From NCBI GenBank assembly GCA_027451885.1, contig DAIDHX010000031.1, positions 1-42,358 of the forward strand: 42,358 nt of DNA. The letters are read 5' to 3'. This document shows positions 27,301 to 34,871 of the stretch, piece after piece. The position numbers and the translations under genes are program-made. Numbering within the stretch: position 1 is the stretch's first letter; every line of letters starts with the position of its first letter. The notes beneath the pieces are model-generated. The model searched no databases. It had not been told where the DNA came from and saw nothing but the letters and a program-made list of their open reading frames with translations. Origin of the DNA: Planctomycetales bacterium. Lineage in GTDB: Bacteria; Planctomycetota; Planctomycetia; Isosphaerales; Isosphaeraceae.

Positions 27301-27958
27301 GCCCGATTGCAAAATCCGGGTGGAACATCAGGTTCACGCCCGCCGCGAGCGCAACCTCGCTCTCGCCGCTCCACACGCTCCGGCACGCGTAATGAAACGC
27401 CACCAGCGACGATGAGCACGCCGTATCCATCGTGAGACTCGGCCCGGCGAAGCCAAAGGTGTACGACACCCGATTCGCAAGCATCGCCGCGCTACAGCCT
27501 GCGATCGTGTAAGAACCGGCCAGATAGCGCCCGCCCCGGCTCATCTGAACAAGCTGGTTGTCCACACCAAAGGCGCCCACAAACACCCCAACGCGCCCGC
27601 CGCGCAGCCGGTCCATCACCAGCCCCGCACCCTCGACCGCCTCCCACGCGACCTCCAGCAACAGGCGCTGCTGCGGATCCAAGGGCGCTGCCTCGCGGGG
27701 AGAAATCCCAAAAAAGCCCGCGTCAAACCGGTCGATCGCTCGATCCAGAAAATGGCCTGCCCACGCGATCGATTTGCCCGCACCATCAGACCGGTCATGG
27801 AACCTGCGCCAGTCCCACCTGTCACGAGGGACAGGCCGTGTCACGTTTCGACCCGCCGAAATCAAATCCCAGTACGCATCCAGGCTGTCCGAACCGCCTG
27901 GAAACCGGCACGCCATCCCCACAATGGCCAGCGGCTCGGCCAGAACTTCCTCGACCAT
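21383..27958 (-). CDS. Fully reducing type I polyketide synthase (KS-AT-DH-ER-KR-ACP)
   Basis: A 2191-residue single-module PKS. Numbering from ATG 27958: KS about 8-435 with Cys181 in DTACSSSL, His316 in EAHGTGT and His356 in NIGH; AT about 540-840 with Ser634 in GHSVG; DH about 900-1180 with His932 in DHKIQGAVVFP and Asp1099 in HPVLLDAGFH; a structural KR subdomain about 1190-1420; ER about 1430-1755 with HAASGGVGLAAIQ; KR about 1770-1955 with TGGLSGFG, Ser1906 and Tyr1919 and an LDD motif (B-type); ACP about 2050-2125 with Ser2083 in LGVDSLMAVEL. No thioesterase, methyltransferase or loading domain. The tail ends DDLSDAEVDELLNRLL, resembling a docking helix. All reductive sites look intact, so iterative use would give a saturated acyl-ACP. 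ATG 27958 has GAGG seven bases upstream; an in-frame TTG at 27988 is less likely. Confidence 0.93.
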   Translation of the reverse strand: MVEEVLAEPLAIVGMACRFPGGSDSLDAYWDLISAGRNVTRPVPRDRWDWRRFHDRSDGAGKSIAWAGHFLDRAIDRFDAGFFGISPREAAPLDPQQRLLLEVAWEAVEGAGLVMDRLRGGRVGVFVGAFGVDNQLVQMSRGGRYLAGSYTIAGCSAAMLANRVSYTFGFAGPSLTMDTACSSSLVAFHYACRSVWSGESEVALAAGVNLMFHPDFAIGLSKAHFLAPDGRSKSFDVSANGYGRGEGAGVVVLKRLSRALADGDPVEAIVRGTGVNQDGHTSGITLPSGEAQARLIAEVCRRAGVSPRAVGYLEAHGTGTPVGDPIEASAIGEAVGAGRPGDLRCHLGSVKANIGHLEAAAGIAGVIKAALCLKYRTIPPHPLVDGPNPAIPFDDLGLALAKAPTAWPGFFDRAIAGVNSFGFGGTNAHAILEEAPRSPYRARATVLLPPSQDPERTQLLVLSARSEPALQALARAHAEGSEPGPELVDLCYSAAVRSSHHPHRLAVVADSPGAMRQKLAAFATGASMEGVRLGTASARQGPVFVYSGMGPQWWGMGQTLLAEEPVFRREIERIDACFEPIAGWSLASELEAGEARSRVQLTEYAQPLNFAMQVGLTVLLESWGVTPRAVVGHSVGEVSAAYTSGMLCLEDAVRVSLERGRKQAQARGGGGMLAVGMSAHQARTRLRGRERLVVIAAVNSPGSCTLSGTMDALESIAAELEREQIFQRFLKVDIAYHSPQMEPLEQSLLDALAGIQPRQPRLPLYSTVTGGRVGSPWDAEYWYRNVRAPVLFADAITTLLAEGYDLFLEVGPHPVLSGSLLECVRESSAAATAVGTLRRGASNRASLLDALGALYTAGCTIDWRGLYGDRGRFVRLPAYPWQRELHWCESLESREDRLGGDGHPLLDLSERAPDPAWRAELGDSLFPYLRDHKIQGAVVFPGAGYVEACLAAAIELEGASAGPIVLESITFKKALVLDPAGGTQLHVALDPRTRKVTAHARPRGRETWDAHADARILERKGTSQPAPGNEPFDLDLDLEPEPARALYTRLAQRGLEYGPLFQAVRSITRGAGRMVAELELPDTLGDDLDRYHLHPVLLDAGFHALLAAVETSAEEQGLFLPVGIERVRFHAALPARVWCRGRLNVCNSTALECDLTFHDETGRLLAEVRGFRCKAIGKPSEAADPTARRLYDLTWRPAILEPSGRDQAATLLRAVVLTDAAGLGARLADLLSDRGWTAAVVERGPKRARLSADRFMIAGLADDHDWLFQELGRDARIDALVDLRALDLEPLPEAALDDAATGLNACSRVLTLIQALGRAGLAQTPRVWTATAGAIAVDHSDRAPVPNQAALWGLARVVEVEHSELRFSIVDLDPELETNLELLADEINAAGPETELAYRGKDRFAARLVQSNAAPRITRLADGAAPYELVLRSEGSFDNLAFHECERIEPGPGQVEVQIAASGLNYKDVLKVMGVLSADVVEGTWSGRTLGLECSGVITRVGPGVCESRIGEAVQGWAAGGFRRYLTAPSQQFSPLFPGLSLEEAAAAPVVFMTAYHALKEIAQLEPGESVLIHAASGGVGLAAIQVAQALGARIFATAGSPEKRAFVHALGVEHVFDSRSLDFAEQILKATAGRGVDVVLNSLTGDALRKSVEICAAHGRFIEIGKRDIDADAPLNLKPFNRNLTFAAIDLDRLLVDRPHVAARLENELRTLFASGALGPIPTTCFPAAQIEDAFRQLAQARHIGKLVVTHGEPVPVVVSRPRTLVRPDATYLVTGGLSGFGLETARWLISQGARTLVLVGRKGAATPEAREALEAFAQAGVCAHAAAVDVSDRGAVTTLVHKIRESMPPLAGVFHAAMVLDDDLIDRLDPTRFRTPLDPKAKGAWNLHLATRGLALDHFVLYSSLVGVIGNLGQGAYAAANAWLDALAEYRRSLGLPALTVNWGSLAGAGFVARNQGVSDHLERTGLVGLPIPEALVILGQLMAEGRTRAIAADIDWGIWRRFAPAVASRPKYTEITAKTENEAQDGSAPDVFARRVLAATHAERVAIAAAAVQEILARVLRMPAEKLDLEQNISQLGVDSLMAVELQALLSARTGATFSPMDFIGGGTILSLAERLLEKLSLASAPASTQARAGNPTATPAETPAPVRAPARRIALDSSIDAFPDVDDLSDAEVDELLNRLLSQEAHP

Positions 27959-28174
27959 GCGAAACCTCGAAAATGACTTGGAGGCCAATCCGTGGAAGTG
28001 TCCGATTACCCGAACAAGGGCGCAGCAGTCCGGATCGCTCCTGGTGCAGTCAAGCCTGTTAAGTCCATTATATCTACCGCAAATTCACAGGAATGAGTTC
28101 TAATTGGGAAATGTAGGCAAAATGCGCGTCGTGGAAAGGGGGAGTTCGATTATTCCGGTGGCATCGATTGCGTT
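27959..28174. other. Gap between hydroxylase and PKS genes, AT-rich
   Basis: 216 bp between two co-directional minus-strand genes, with AT content clearly above the flanks around 28060-28120. It contains a possible promoter for the PKS, listed separately. The gap is large enough that the hydroxylase need not be on the PKS transcript. Confidence 0.4.
28067..28072 (-). promoter_or_regulatory. Consensus -10 box (TATAAT) upstream of the PKS
   Basis: On the minus strand the sequence GGTAGATATAATGG contains a perfect TATAAT, unusual in this GC-rich DNA. No good -35 hexamer lies 16-18 bases before it. The predicted transcript would have a leader of about 100 nt before the PKS ATG at 27958. This would give the PKS, oxoamine synthase and SDR genes their own promoter. 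Confidence 0.4.
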
Positions 28175-29032
28175 TCATGCAGGGTGCGCTTTCTGCCTGG
28201 TTTCCTGGTCTTCCGTGGCGAGGATCGAGACCGCGGACAGGCCGGGCTCGTCCCCAGTCGCGGCCTGGGAGCGAGGGGCGCTTGTTCGCGAGGCGAGTGA
28301 ACGCATGATTCGGTCATAATCGGGGTGCAAGGTGTGCATCCAACGATCCCAGAAGATGAAATGAGTTGCGAAGTTGTACTTGAAATAACGGTGGTGCTGG
28401 TCGTGATGGGTGACGGCCAGTAGCGGCGACGGCGGCTGTGCCGAGGCCGCGTTGTACTCGTATCCGGAATGGCCGATCATTCCGCTCACCTGGTCGAAGA
28501 GCTTGTGCACCAGGAAGACCCACGTGGGAAACGGGAGCAGCAGCGGGGCGAAGAGCCAGTACGATTGCAAGAAGCAGTTATCCAGAAAGGTGTCGCTGTT
28601 GTTGCTCCAGACAGTCGGCGTGATCGTCGTGTGGTGCCACTGGTGAATCCTGCGGTAAAGCAGATTGGTATGCAGCAGCCGGTGGCCCCAGTAGAACCAG
28701 GTATCGAACAGGAAGAGCGAGATGAGCAGCCCGCCGGCGAAGGCAAGCGGCGTGTTGTTCCAGATCCAGGGCCCCACGACCAGGGACCGCAGATCGATCC
28801 CGAGCGTCAGAAACAGGGCAATTTGCGCCAGCGAGACCACGCTCTGCATGGCATCTCTGCGCGCCAGGCGGTCGCTTGGCGATCGGGACTGGATCTTCAG
28901 ATTCGAAACCAGGCGCCGATTGCCAAGCTCAACGAGCAACCCGACCGTGGCGTAGGTCGCGAGCAAAACCAAATAAATCAGGGCAAAATCGGCGCTGAGA
29001 CGCCAGGGTGCTGCCAACATGCTCCACTCCAT
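28175..29032 (-). CDS. Fatty acid hydroxylase/sterol desaturase superfamily di-iron enzyme
   Basis: A 285-residue membrane protein (PF04116 type). The histidine clusters that bind the di-iron centre are complete: HRLLH (117-121), HQWHH (130-134), GHSGYE (188) and HHDQHH (209-214), followed by NFATHFIFWDRWMHTLHP, the family's N.G..FWD..FGT region. Four to five hydrophobic segments surround them. Superfamily members include the sphingoid C4-hydroxylase Sur2, sterol C4-methyl oxidase and alkane-type hydroxylases. It is the first of four co-directional genes with PKS, oxoamine synthase and KDSR-like SDR, which makes hydroxylation of the long-chain base or alkyl chain attractive. ATG 29032 is used; ATG 29020 has a better ribosome binding site (GGAG six bases upstream) and may be the true start. 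The C-terminal 45 residues are non-conserved. Confidence 0.88.
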   Translation of the reverse strand: MEWSMLAAPWRLSADFALIYLVLLATYATVGLLVELGNRRLVSNLKIQSRSPSDRLARRDAMQSVVSLAQIALFLTLGIDLRSLVVGPWIWNNTPLAFAGGLLISLFLFDTWFYWGHRLLHTNLLYRRIHQWHHTTITPTVWSNNSDTFLDNCFLQSYWLFAPLLLPFPTWVFLVHKLFDQVSGMIGHSGYEYNAASAQPPSPLLAVTHHDQHHRYFKYNFATHFIFWDRWMHTLHPDYDRIMRSLASRTSAPRSQAATGDEPGLSAVSILATEDQETRQKAHPA

Positions 29033-29303
29033 TCGGAGCAACTCGCCGGTCAATCCATTGCGGCTCGATGCATGCGTGTTTCGGGTTCGAACCGACACGT
29101 TACCAATAATTAACAATCGCCGGTTCCGCAAGATCAGCTTGTGTCCGAATCGAACGGCTTTGAATGGATTCGGGGTTGGCTCTCGGATCTGCCTGGGCGG
29201 GGATCGGCATGCGTTGCAGGCGGGTTCGGGCGAGGATTCGAGCCACGTGCTCGAGAGGGATTGCACCCTCAGGCCAGGGAGTTCCACGCCAGCGAGAGTT
29301 CTG

Positions 29304-30839
29304 TCATTGGCGCTCTGTGGGCGTGCGGGTGCGAATTGTCGTTTTTCCGGTCCGGCCTGGATTCCGCGCGGTAGGACCTGGTGGCTCGTGCTGTTCGAGG
29401 GGTGTTTTGGCGGCGTTCGTGAAGGCGATCCAGTCGCGTGCAAGGGAATCGAGGTCACTTCCGAACGCCTTGTGGAAGCTCTGCACGACGCGATCCGGGC
29501 CGGATGCGGACTCCCCCGCCGAGGCGCGGAGCAGGTCGAGGAAGCTCAGGAATTCGGTCGGTTTCTGGGTGCGTAAAAAATCGACGAGTGCCCAGGCTTC
29601 GGCGTAACGGTCGCGATTGTAACCATGGGCGAAGCCGCCGTCGCGAATGAGAGGTTCGAGCGCTGGCGGGCTGGAGAGTCTGCGCCAATCGGGCAGGCGC
29701 AGGTCATGCGCGCGGCTGACGCCGGCCCAGCGTCCGCCGCGGACGACCTCGAACTGGGCGGCGAAGCCTTCGTGCAGCCAGCGCGGGAAGACATCCTGGC
29801 TGCGTACGAGTCCGCTTGCGAGCACGAGCTGGTGGATCATTTCGTGCGCGGCGGTGCCCAGGTCGATGGCGCGGCGGTCGCACTCGAGCAGCAGCTCGCG
29901 GAGGTCAGCCTCGGCGGTGAGCGTCTCGATGAGCCGCGGGGCTTCCTCGCGCGTGATGGCGCGGGCGGGCTCGCCGCCGAGCTGAATCCGCATCCGTGAC
30001 CGCGCGGGGGCATGGGCGACCTGTTCGCGAAGCCGATCGAGCTCCTCACGCCTGCGCGCAAGCGCGAAACGGTAGCCCTTGTCCTCGCGCATCGAGCGTG
30101 CGTCGAAAGCGACCACGGCGCGCCAGGTCGGATGGTAGTAGCCCCGCGTGGTGCCGAATCCGGCGGCTTCCTGGCGATTGAGAAACGCCAGGTAGTCTGA
30201 ACGCTCGGCGAACCAGGCCGAAGGCAATCGCGCGGCGGGGGTGCGCAGCTCAATGCCGGATGCGGCCATGATCAGGTAATACGTCGCCAGCACGCGCTCG
30301 AGAACCGCGATCCGTTCCTCGGCTTCCGCGGCGGAATGCTGGTGGAAGAGAATCACGTGCGGGCCGCGAGCCGACTGCATTTCGACCCCAAGCGCATGCT
30401 GGAACCGCACCAAGGGGGGATCCTCGAGCGGGCGCTTGAGCCGATCGAGCACTCGCACCATGCGCGCAGTGGGTTCATGATTGGGATCGAGTGCCGCCAG
30501 GCGCCTGAGCTCGGGCTCGACCTCAAGCGCAAGCCCGTTTTCGAGCGCCCACCAGACCGCGGTAAAGCGTGGCTCGAATTCAGATCCCGCGGCCTTCAGC
30601 TTCGCCGGCCACTGCCTGGTGGAGTCGAAACCGGGTACGAGCGCCGTCACAAATCCCCGTGGAAATGCGATTTCGCGGTCGGGAAGTGCAACCAGCACTC
30701 GGTCTTTCTCAATCCGCGCAGGCGCCTGAACTGAGAACCCGCCCTGAAAATAAACCAGATCGCCCCGGCACGCTCCCGCCGCCAGCACGAGCGCAGCCCA
30801 GAAACCGAGCAGCAGAAAAGCCTGACCGCATCGCGTCAT
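29304..30839 (-). CDS. DUF1570 domain protein, putative secreted metallopeptidase
   Basis: A 511-residue protein. ATG 30839 starts a clear signal peptide, MTRCGQAFLLLGFWAALVLAAGACRG; a Cys after AGA may be lipidated. The middle is helical with many charged residues. The DUF1570 region near residue 360 contains AAHEMIHQLVLASGLV followed by FPRWLHEGFAAQFE, an HExxH motif with a downstream Glu as in gluzincin peptidases, so zinc-dependent proteolysis is plausible but not demonstrated for the family. DUF1570 is common in planctomycetes. The C-terminus is Pro/Arg/Thr-rich and low-complexity. It is divergent from the kinase gene at 31051 with about 210 bp between; the long open frame upstream of 30839 is not supported. 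Confidence 0.8.
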   Translation of the reverse strand: MTRCGQAFLLLGFWAALVLAAGACRGDLVYFQGGFSVQAPARIEKDRVLVALPDREIAFPRGFVTALVPGFDSTRQWPAKLKAAGSEFEPRFTAVWWALENGLALEVEPELRRLAALDPNHEPTARMVRVLDRLKRPLEDPPLVRFQHALGVEMQSARGPHVILFHQHSAAEAEERIAVLERVLATYYLIMAASGIELRTPAARLPSAWFAERSDYLAFLNRQEAAGFGTTRGYYHPTWRAVVAFDARSMREDKGYRFALARRREELDRLREQVAHAPARSRMRIQLGGEPARAITREEAPRLIETLTAEADLRELLLECDRRAIDLGTAAHEMIHQLVLASGLVRSQDVFPRWLHEGFAAQFEVVRGGRWAGVSRAHDLRLPDWRRLSSPPALEPLIRDGGFAHGYNRDRYAEAWALVDFLRTQKPTEFLSFLDLLRASAGESASGPDRVVQSFHKAFGSDLDSLARDWIAFTNAAKTPLEQHEPPGPTARNPGRTGKTTIRTRTPTERQ

Positions 30840-31050
30840 GGAATCGGCTTTTTGGGGAGTCACCGCCTGCGGAATGCTTCCATCCCGCTCTCGCGGCTGA
30901 ACAAGCGCCGTTGGCCGGCGACCATACGCAATTCCCGTCCAGTCCGCCAGTCCGCCTGGGGCCATTCGCCGTTCTAGAGTAGCGCTGGGAGCGGGTTCAG
31001 CGCTACGTGCGCTGGGCTTGCCCCCCGGAAGCGACGAGCGGGGTGATGCG

Positions 31051-33591
31051 ATGACGCAACTCGAAGCCAAGCGTGACCTGCTTCTGGGTCTCGCCGCCCT
31101 GGAACGCGGGATCCTGGACCGCGACGGGCTCATGACTGCGCTCAAGAACTGGGCGGACGACGGCGACAGCAGCCTGGGGATGATCCTCAGCAAGCGCGGA
31201 GTTCTGACCGAGGCCGAGCATTCGAACCTCGAAAATGAGATCGCCAGCCGGCTGACCGCAACGCTCTGGCAGGGTTCGGGAGCGGAGGCGTCCACACGCT
31301 CGGGTGCGAATCTGGAGACGACTGCCACTCAGGATTCTGGACGGGCGAGTGCCACGACGTCTGCCGATTCGCAGGCTGCGCGGCGCTATCAGATTCTGCG
31401 CCCCCACGCGCAAGGAGGGCTTGGTCTCATCTATCTCGCGGTCGACACCGAGCTTGGGCGCAAGGTGGCCCTCAAGGAGATTCGCCCCAAACATGCCGCC
31501 CGGGCCGTGAGCCGGCGCCGCTTTGTAACCGAGGCCAGAATCACCAGCCGGCTCGAGCATCCGGGAATCGTGCCGGTCCATGGCATGGGCAGGCATCCGG
31601 ATGGCAGACCCTTTTATGCCATGCGATTCATTGACGGCGAGAACCTGGCCACGGCGATTCATCGCTTCCACACCACAGGCGCAGACTTTCAGGGGGCGGA
31701 ATTTCGCTCTCTCCTCAGGCGGTTCATCGACGTCTGCGAGACCGTCGCCTACGCCCATAGCCGAGGAGTCCTGCACCGCGACCTGAAGCCGAGCAATATC
31801 ATGCTCGGCCCCTTCGGCGAGACCATGGTTCTCGACTGGGGGGTCGCCAAGGCCGTCGATCTGCCCGAGCCGCCAGGGCTAGCGGAGTCTCCACCAGGCC
31901 ATGCCGACGAGACCTGGATGGGGCAAAGCCTGGAGGAACGCGTCGAGACGGTCACGGGCAACGTGGTGGGAACGCCCGCCTACATGAGCCCCGAGCAGGC
32001 TTCAGGGCTGACCCAAACCATTGGCCCCTGGAGCGACGTCTACAGTCTGGGCGTGACACTGTACGTGCTGCTGAGCGACGAGCGCCCGTTCTACGGCGAG
32101 TTCGACGAGATCCGGGCGTGCGTCCAGGCGCGGGACTTTCTGCGTCCGCGCGAGCGCAACCCGCGGATTCCGCCCGCGCTCGAGGCCGTGTGCCTGCGCG
32201 CAATGGCGCTTGCTCCCGAGGACCGGTACGCCTGCGCCCAGCAGCTTGGGGAGGAAATCGAGCGTTTCCTGGCGGACGAGCCGGTCGCAGCCCTGCCAGA
32301 TCCCTGGTTGATTCGACTTCAGCGGTTCGCGAGGCGCAGGCGGCCGCTGGTCGCCGCGGGGTTCACCGCCGCCGCCGTGGCTCTCGCCGCCCTCGCCGTT
32401 GCCGTGCCGCTCCTGACCGTTGCCTGGCAATCCGCCGAGCACGAACGCGGAGTCGCACTCGCCCACAAGCGAAACGCCGAGGACGAACGCGATCGCGCCG
32501 CCTCCGCCCTGCAGTTCCTGGTCTCCGCGTTTCGCCGCCCCGACCCAACCCTGGACGGCCGCTCACTCCGGATCGTCGATCTGCTCGACCAGGCCGTACG
32601 CGACCTCGAAAACGTCAGCCGCCCCCAGCCGCTCATGAGCGCGACTCTGCTGGCCGCGATCGGACAAACGTATTCCGGGCTCGGACTCGCTCACGAGTCG
32701 CTCGCCGCGTTCGAAAAAGCACTCGCCCTGCGAACTCAAATCCTGGGCGCAAATCACCCCAGCACCCTGGCATCGCTCCAGGGCAAGGCCCAGGGACTGC
32801 AAGACCTCGGCCGGCTCGACCAGGCCATTCCCATCCTCGAATCCACGCTCGAAGCACGCCAGCGCGTGCTCGGTCCAACGCACCAGGACACGATCGAGTC
32901 CCAAAACGACCTGGCCGTCGCGTACTGGCAGGCCGGCCGCCTCGACGAGGCCGTCAACCTCCAGCAACGCACGCTCGACCTCGTACGCGGCAGCCGGGGC
33001 GAAGACGACCTCGACACCCTGACCATCATGGACAACCTGGGCGTCGCCGAGGCCGCTCGCGGCCGCCCCGACAAGGCCATACCCTTGCACATGGAATGTC
33101 TCACCCGCCTCGAGCAAAAACTCGGGCCAGATCATCCGACCACCCTCGTTTGCCTCAATAACCTGGGCCGCGCCCTGGAAGCCGCAGGCCAGTTCGATGA
33201 GGCCATCCGCATCAATCGGCAGGCTCTCGATAAGCTCAAAACTCAGCTCCAGGAGGATCATCCTACCACGCTGACGTGCATGAATGGACTTGCCCGGATT
33301 CTCGACCGCGCGGACCGACCCACGGAAGCCATTACGCTCTACCGCAAGGTCCTGGGGTTGCGCGAGGAGCGGCTCGGTCCGGACCATCCGGATACGTTGT
33401 CTTCGCTGGGATCGCTCGCGCTCTTGCTCGCGCGCCAGGGGCTCCATGACGAGGCAATCGACCGAGCGCATGTCTTTCTGGATCGGGCGGTTCGGCTCAA
33501 GCCGCAACTGCCGGAAAAGACGCGCGAGTTGCTGCGGCGGATGGAGCGTCTGGTCGCACCCGGGGTTGGGGCTCAGACCTCGCGCAACTGA
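31051..33591 (+). CDS. Serine/threonine protein kinase with C-terminal TPR sensor region
   Basis: An 846-residue protein. Residues 1-75 form a helical planctomycete kinase N-terminal region. The kinase domain (about 112-410) has the glycine loop QGGLGLIYLA, Lys142 in VALKE, the catalytic HRDLKPSN with Asp244 and Asn249, and DWG (Asp262) in place of DFG, which is common in planctomycete kinases. A TPAYMSPEQA motif follows. One TM helix spans about 432-458. The outer part (about 530-800) has at least five 42-residue TPR/kinesin-light-chain-like repeats, each with variants of LG..HP.TL....LA. ATG 31051 is chosen over an upstream in-frame codon because the conserved N-terminus starts there. Domains predict a membrane receptor kinase with an extracytoplasmic protein-binding region. 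Confidence 0.93.
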   Translation: MTQLEAKRDLLLGLAALERGILDRDGLMTALKNWADDGDSSLGMILSKRGVLTEAEHSNLENEIASRLTATLWQGSGAEASTRSGANLETTATQDSGRASATTSADSQAARRYQILRPHAQGGLGLIYLAVDTELGRKVALKEIRPKHAARAVSRRRFVTEARITSRLEHPGIVPVHGMGRHPDGRPFYAMRFIDGENLATAIHRFHTTGADFQGAEFRSLLRRFIDVCETVAYAHSRGVLHRDLKPSNIMLGPFGETMVLDWGVAKAVDLPEPPGLAESPPGHADETWMGQSLEERVETVTGNVVGTPAYMSPEQASGLTQTIGPWSDVYSLGVTLYVLLSDERPFYGEFDEIRACVQARDFLRPRERNPRIPPALEAVCLRAMALAPEDRYACAQQLGEEIERFLADEPVAALPDPWLIRLQRFARRRRPLVAAGFTAAAVALAALAVAVPLLTVAWQSAEHERGVALAHKRNAEDERDRAASALQFLVSAFRRPDPTLDGRSLRIVDLLDQAVRDLENVSRPQPLMSATLLAAIGQTYSGLGLAHESLAAFEKALALRTQILGANHPSTLASLQGKAQGLQDLGRLDQAIPILESTLEARQRVLGPTHQDTIESQNDLAVAYWQAGRLDEAVNLQQRTLDLVRGSRGEDDLDTLTIMDNLGVAEAARGRPDKAIPLHMECLTRLEQKLGPDHPTTLVCLNNLGRALEAAGQFDEAIRINRQALDKLKTQLQEDHPTTLTCMNGLARILDRADRPTEAITLYRKVLGLREERLGPDHPDTLSSLGSLALLLARQGLHDEAIDRAHVFLDRAVRLKPQLPEKTRELLRRMERLVAPGVGAQTSRN

Positions 33592-33760
33592 TGGGCTCGG
33601 CGGAAGCAGGGTCCAGGCCGATTCTGTGAATTCTCCTTTGCGCGCGGATTTTGCCACTGGGATGTCGCCACGGCACAGGCGGCTACGAAGACTTTATCGC
33701 CGGAAATGATGCGACTTGACGCACGTACGACGGTGCTATTGCAACGCACGGAGGTTTTCC

Positions 33761-33976
33761 ATGCTGGTTCTGAGCCGGAAGCAATCGCAGCGGATTCTGA
33801 TCGGGTCGGACATTTCGATCACCGTCGTGCGAGTGGATCGCAACCAGGTGCGGATCGGAATCGACGCGCCCAGCGGAATGAAGATTCTTCGCGGCGAGCT
33901 TGCGGAAATCCCCAGCGGCGCTCTCTCGAATCCAGAGGCCGAAGCGCAGGAAACCTTGCTCTGGACCAACAGTTAA
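33761..33976 (+). CDS. csrA: Carbon storage regulator CsrA
   Basis: A 71-residue RNA-binding protein. It begins MLVLSRKQSQRILIGSDI, and continues with VRVDRNQVRIGIDAP and VLRGEL-like ILRGELAE, the strands and RNA-contact residues of CsrA/RsmA. A perfect GGAGG (33751-33755) six bases upstream fixes the start; the longer open frame is not coding. CsrA represses or activates translation by binding GGA motifs in mRNA leaders. Interestingly, the strong Shine-Dalgarno GGAGG of its own gene contains GGA, so autoregulation is possible. It lies 169 bp downstream of the kinase gene. Confidence 0.95.
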   Translation: MLVLSRKQSQRILIGSDISITVVRVDRNQVRIGIDAPSGMKILRGELAEIPSGALSNPEAEAQETLLWTNS

Positions 33977-34030
33977 TTCAGGCCAGGCCGGATCGCGCGG
34001 CCGCGCGCGTCCGGCCGTGGCGGATCGAGA

Positions 34031-34762
34031 CTAGATGGGTGCGGGGCCGCCGCTTTCCCCTTCCTCACCGCCTTCGAGTTCGCCACCGCCTGCAAACGCG
34101 CGCTTGGCAGGATCGCCCACGGCGAATGACTCGAGGCAGTATCCGATCCGAGGATTGAGCGTCGGGTGTTCCGCCGGGGGATACTCGAAGATGAGCGCAA
34201 CCTCGTACGGCGAGTTCTTGTCGCCGTAAAAATAGATCTGGAGCTTTTTCCCCTCAAGATCGAGCGCCTTGGCCTTGAAAGTATTGCTGCGATTGCCGTG
34301 CCGCTTGGTCTCATCCTTGAACTGGCCAACCGCCAGATCCACGCCATAGACGCCCTTGATGATCTCGACCACCTCGGTCTTGAAGTCGCCGCGTGCTGCC
34401 TCGGCCGCGGTCTGTGTCTTCTTGGCGTTGGGCTGCTTGGGCTGCTTGACCCGCCCCAGCACGTGCAGGCTCTCGGCCTTGCCCTGGTCGATGAAGCTGT
34501 TCTCAACGTCAAACCGGCCGGGCTCGAGCACGGTGAGCGCGAACGCCTGAGTTGGCCCCTGAAGGTCGAGCGGCGGGCGCAAAAAGACTGCAAGCTGCTC
34601 CAGACGCCCCTTGGCCACGGCCACGCCAAGGTTGTCGTCAAGCTTCTTGCGGTACTTCATCTCCTCGAGGGTTTTGTTCAGGCGAAAATCGTAATCGCCG
34701 CAGCCGATGCCCACCGCCACGAGGATTCCCGCGCCCACAAGCATCGCCAACGCCCGTTTCAT
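34031..34762 (-). CDS. Putative lipoprotein of unknown function
   Basis: A 243-residue protein. The N-terminus MKRALAMLVGAGILVAVGIGC is a signal peptide ending in a Cys at 21, likely a lipidation site although the lipobox (GIG-C) is not perfect. The mature protein begins with DYDFRLNKTLEEMKYRKKLDDNLG, a charged helix, and contains FGQ/FKDETKRHGNRSNTFKAKALDLEGKKLQIYFYGDKN and VALIFEYPP strands that suggest an alpha/beta or beta-rich fold. The C-terminus is a Gly/Glu/Pro tail, GGGELEGGEEGESGGPAPI. I do not recognise a family. It is convergent with csrA and divergent from the P-II-like gene (110 bp apart). Confidence 0.7.
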   Translation of the reverse strand: MKRALAMLVGAGILVAVGIGCGDYDFRLNKTLEEMKYRKKLDDNLGVAVAKGRLEQLAVFLRPPLDLQGPTQAFALTVLEPGRFDVENSFIDQGKAESLHVLGRVKQPKQPNAKKTQTAAEAARGDFKTEVVEIIKGVYGVDLAVGQFKDETKRHGNRSNTFKAKALDLEGKKLQIYFYGDKNSPYEVALIFEYPPAEHPTLNPRIGYCLESFAVGDPAKRAFAGGGELEGGEEGESGGPAPI

Positions 34763-34871
34763 CGATTACCCTCGGGATACGAACACGGCCTTCGACGTAA
34801 AGCATGATCTTTGTGGCCGCCGCGCGTCGTGTCAAGTCTTGCGGCACGCCGGTCCTTGAGTGAGTTCGGGC

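Noticed and set aside
28148-28170. Sigma-54-like sequence TGGCATCGATTGCG
   Set aside because: GG and GC are separated by eight bases instead of ten, and it points away from the PKS and hydroxylase genes.
29084-29093. Palindrome GGTTCGAACC upstream of the hydroxylase
   Set aside because: The symmetry stops at 10 bp and short GC-rich palindromes are frequent here; evidence for an operator is too weak.
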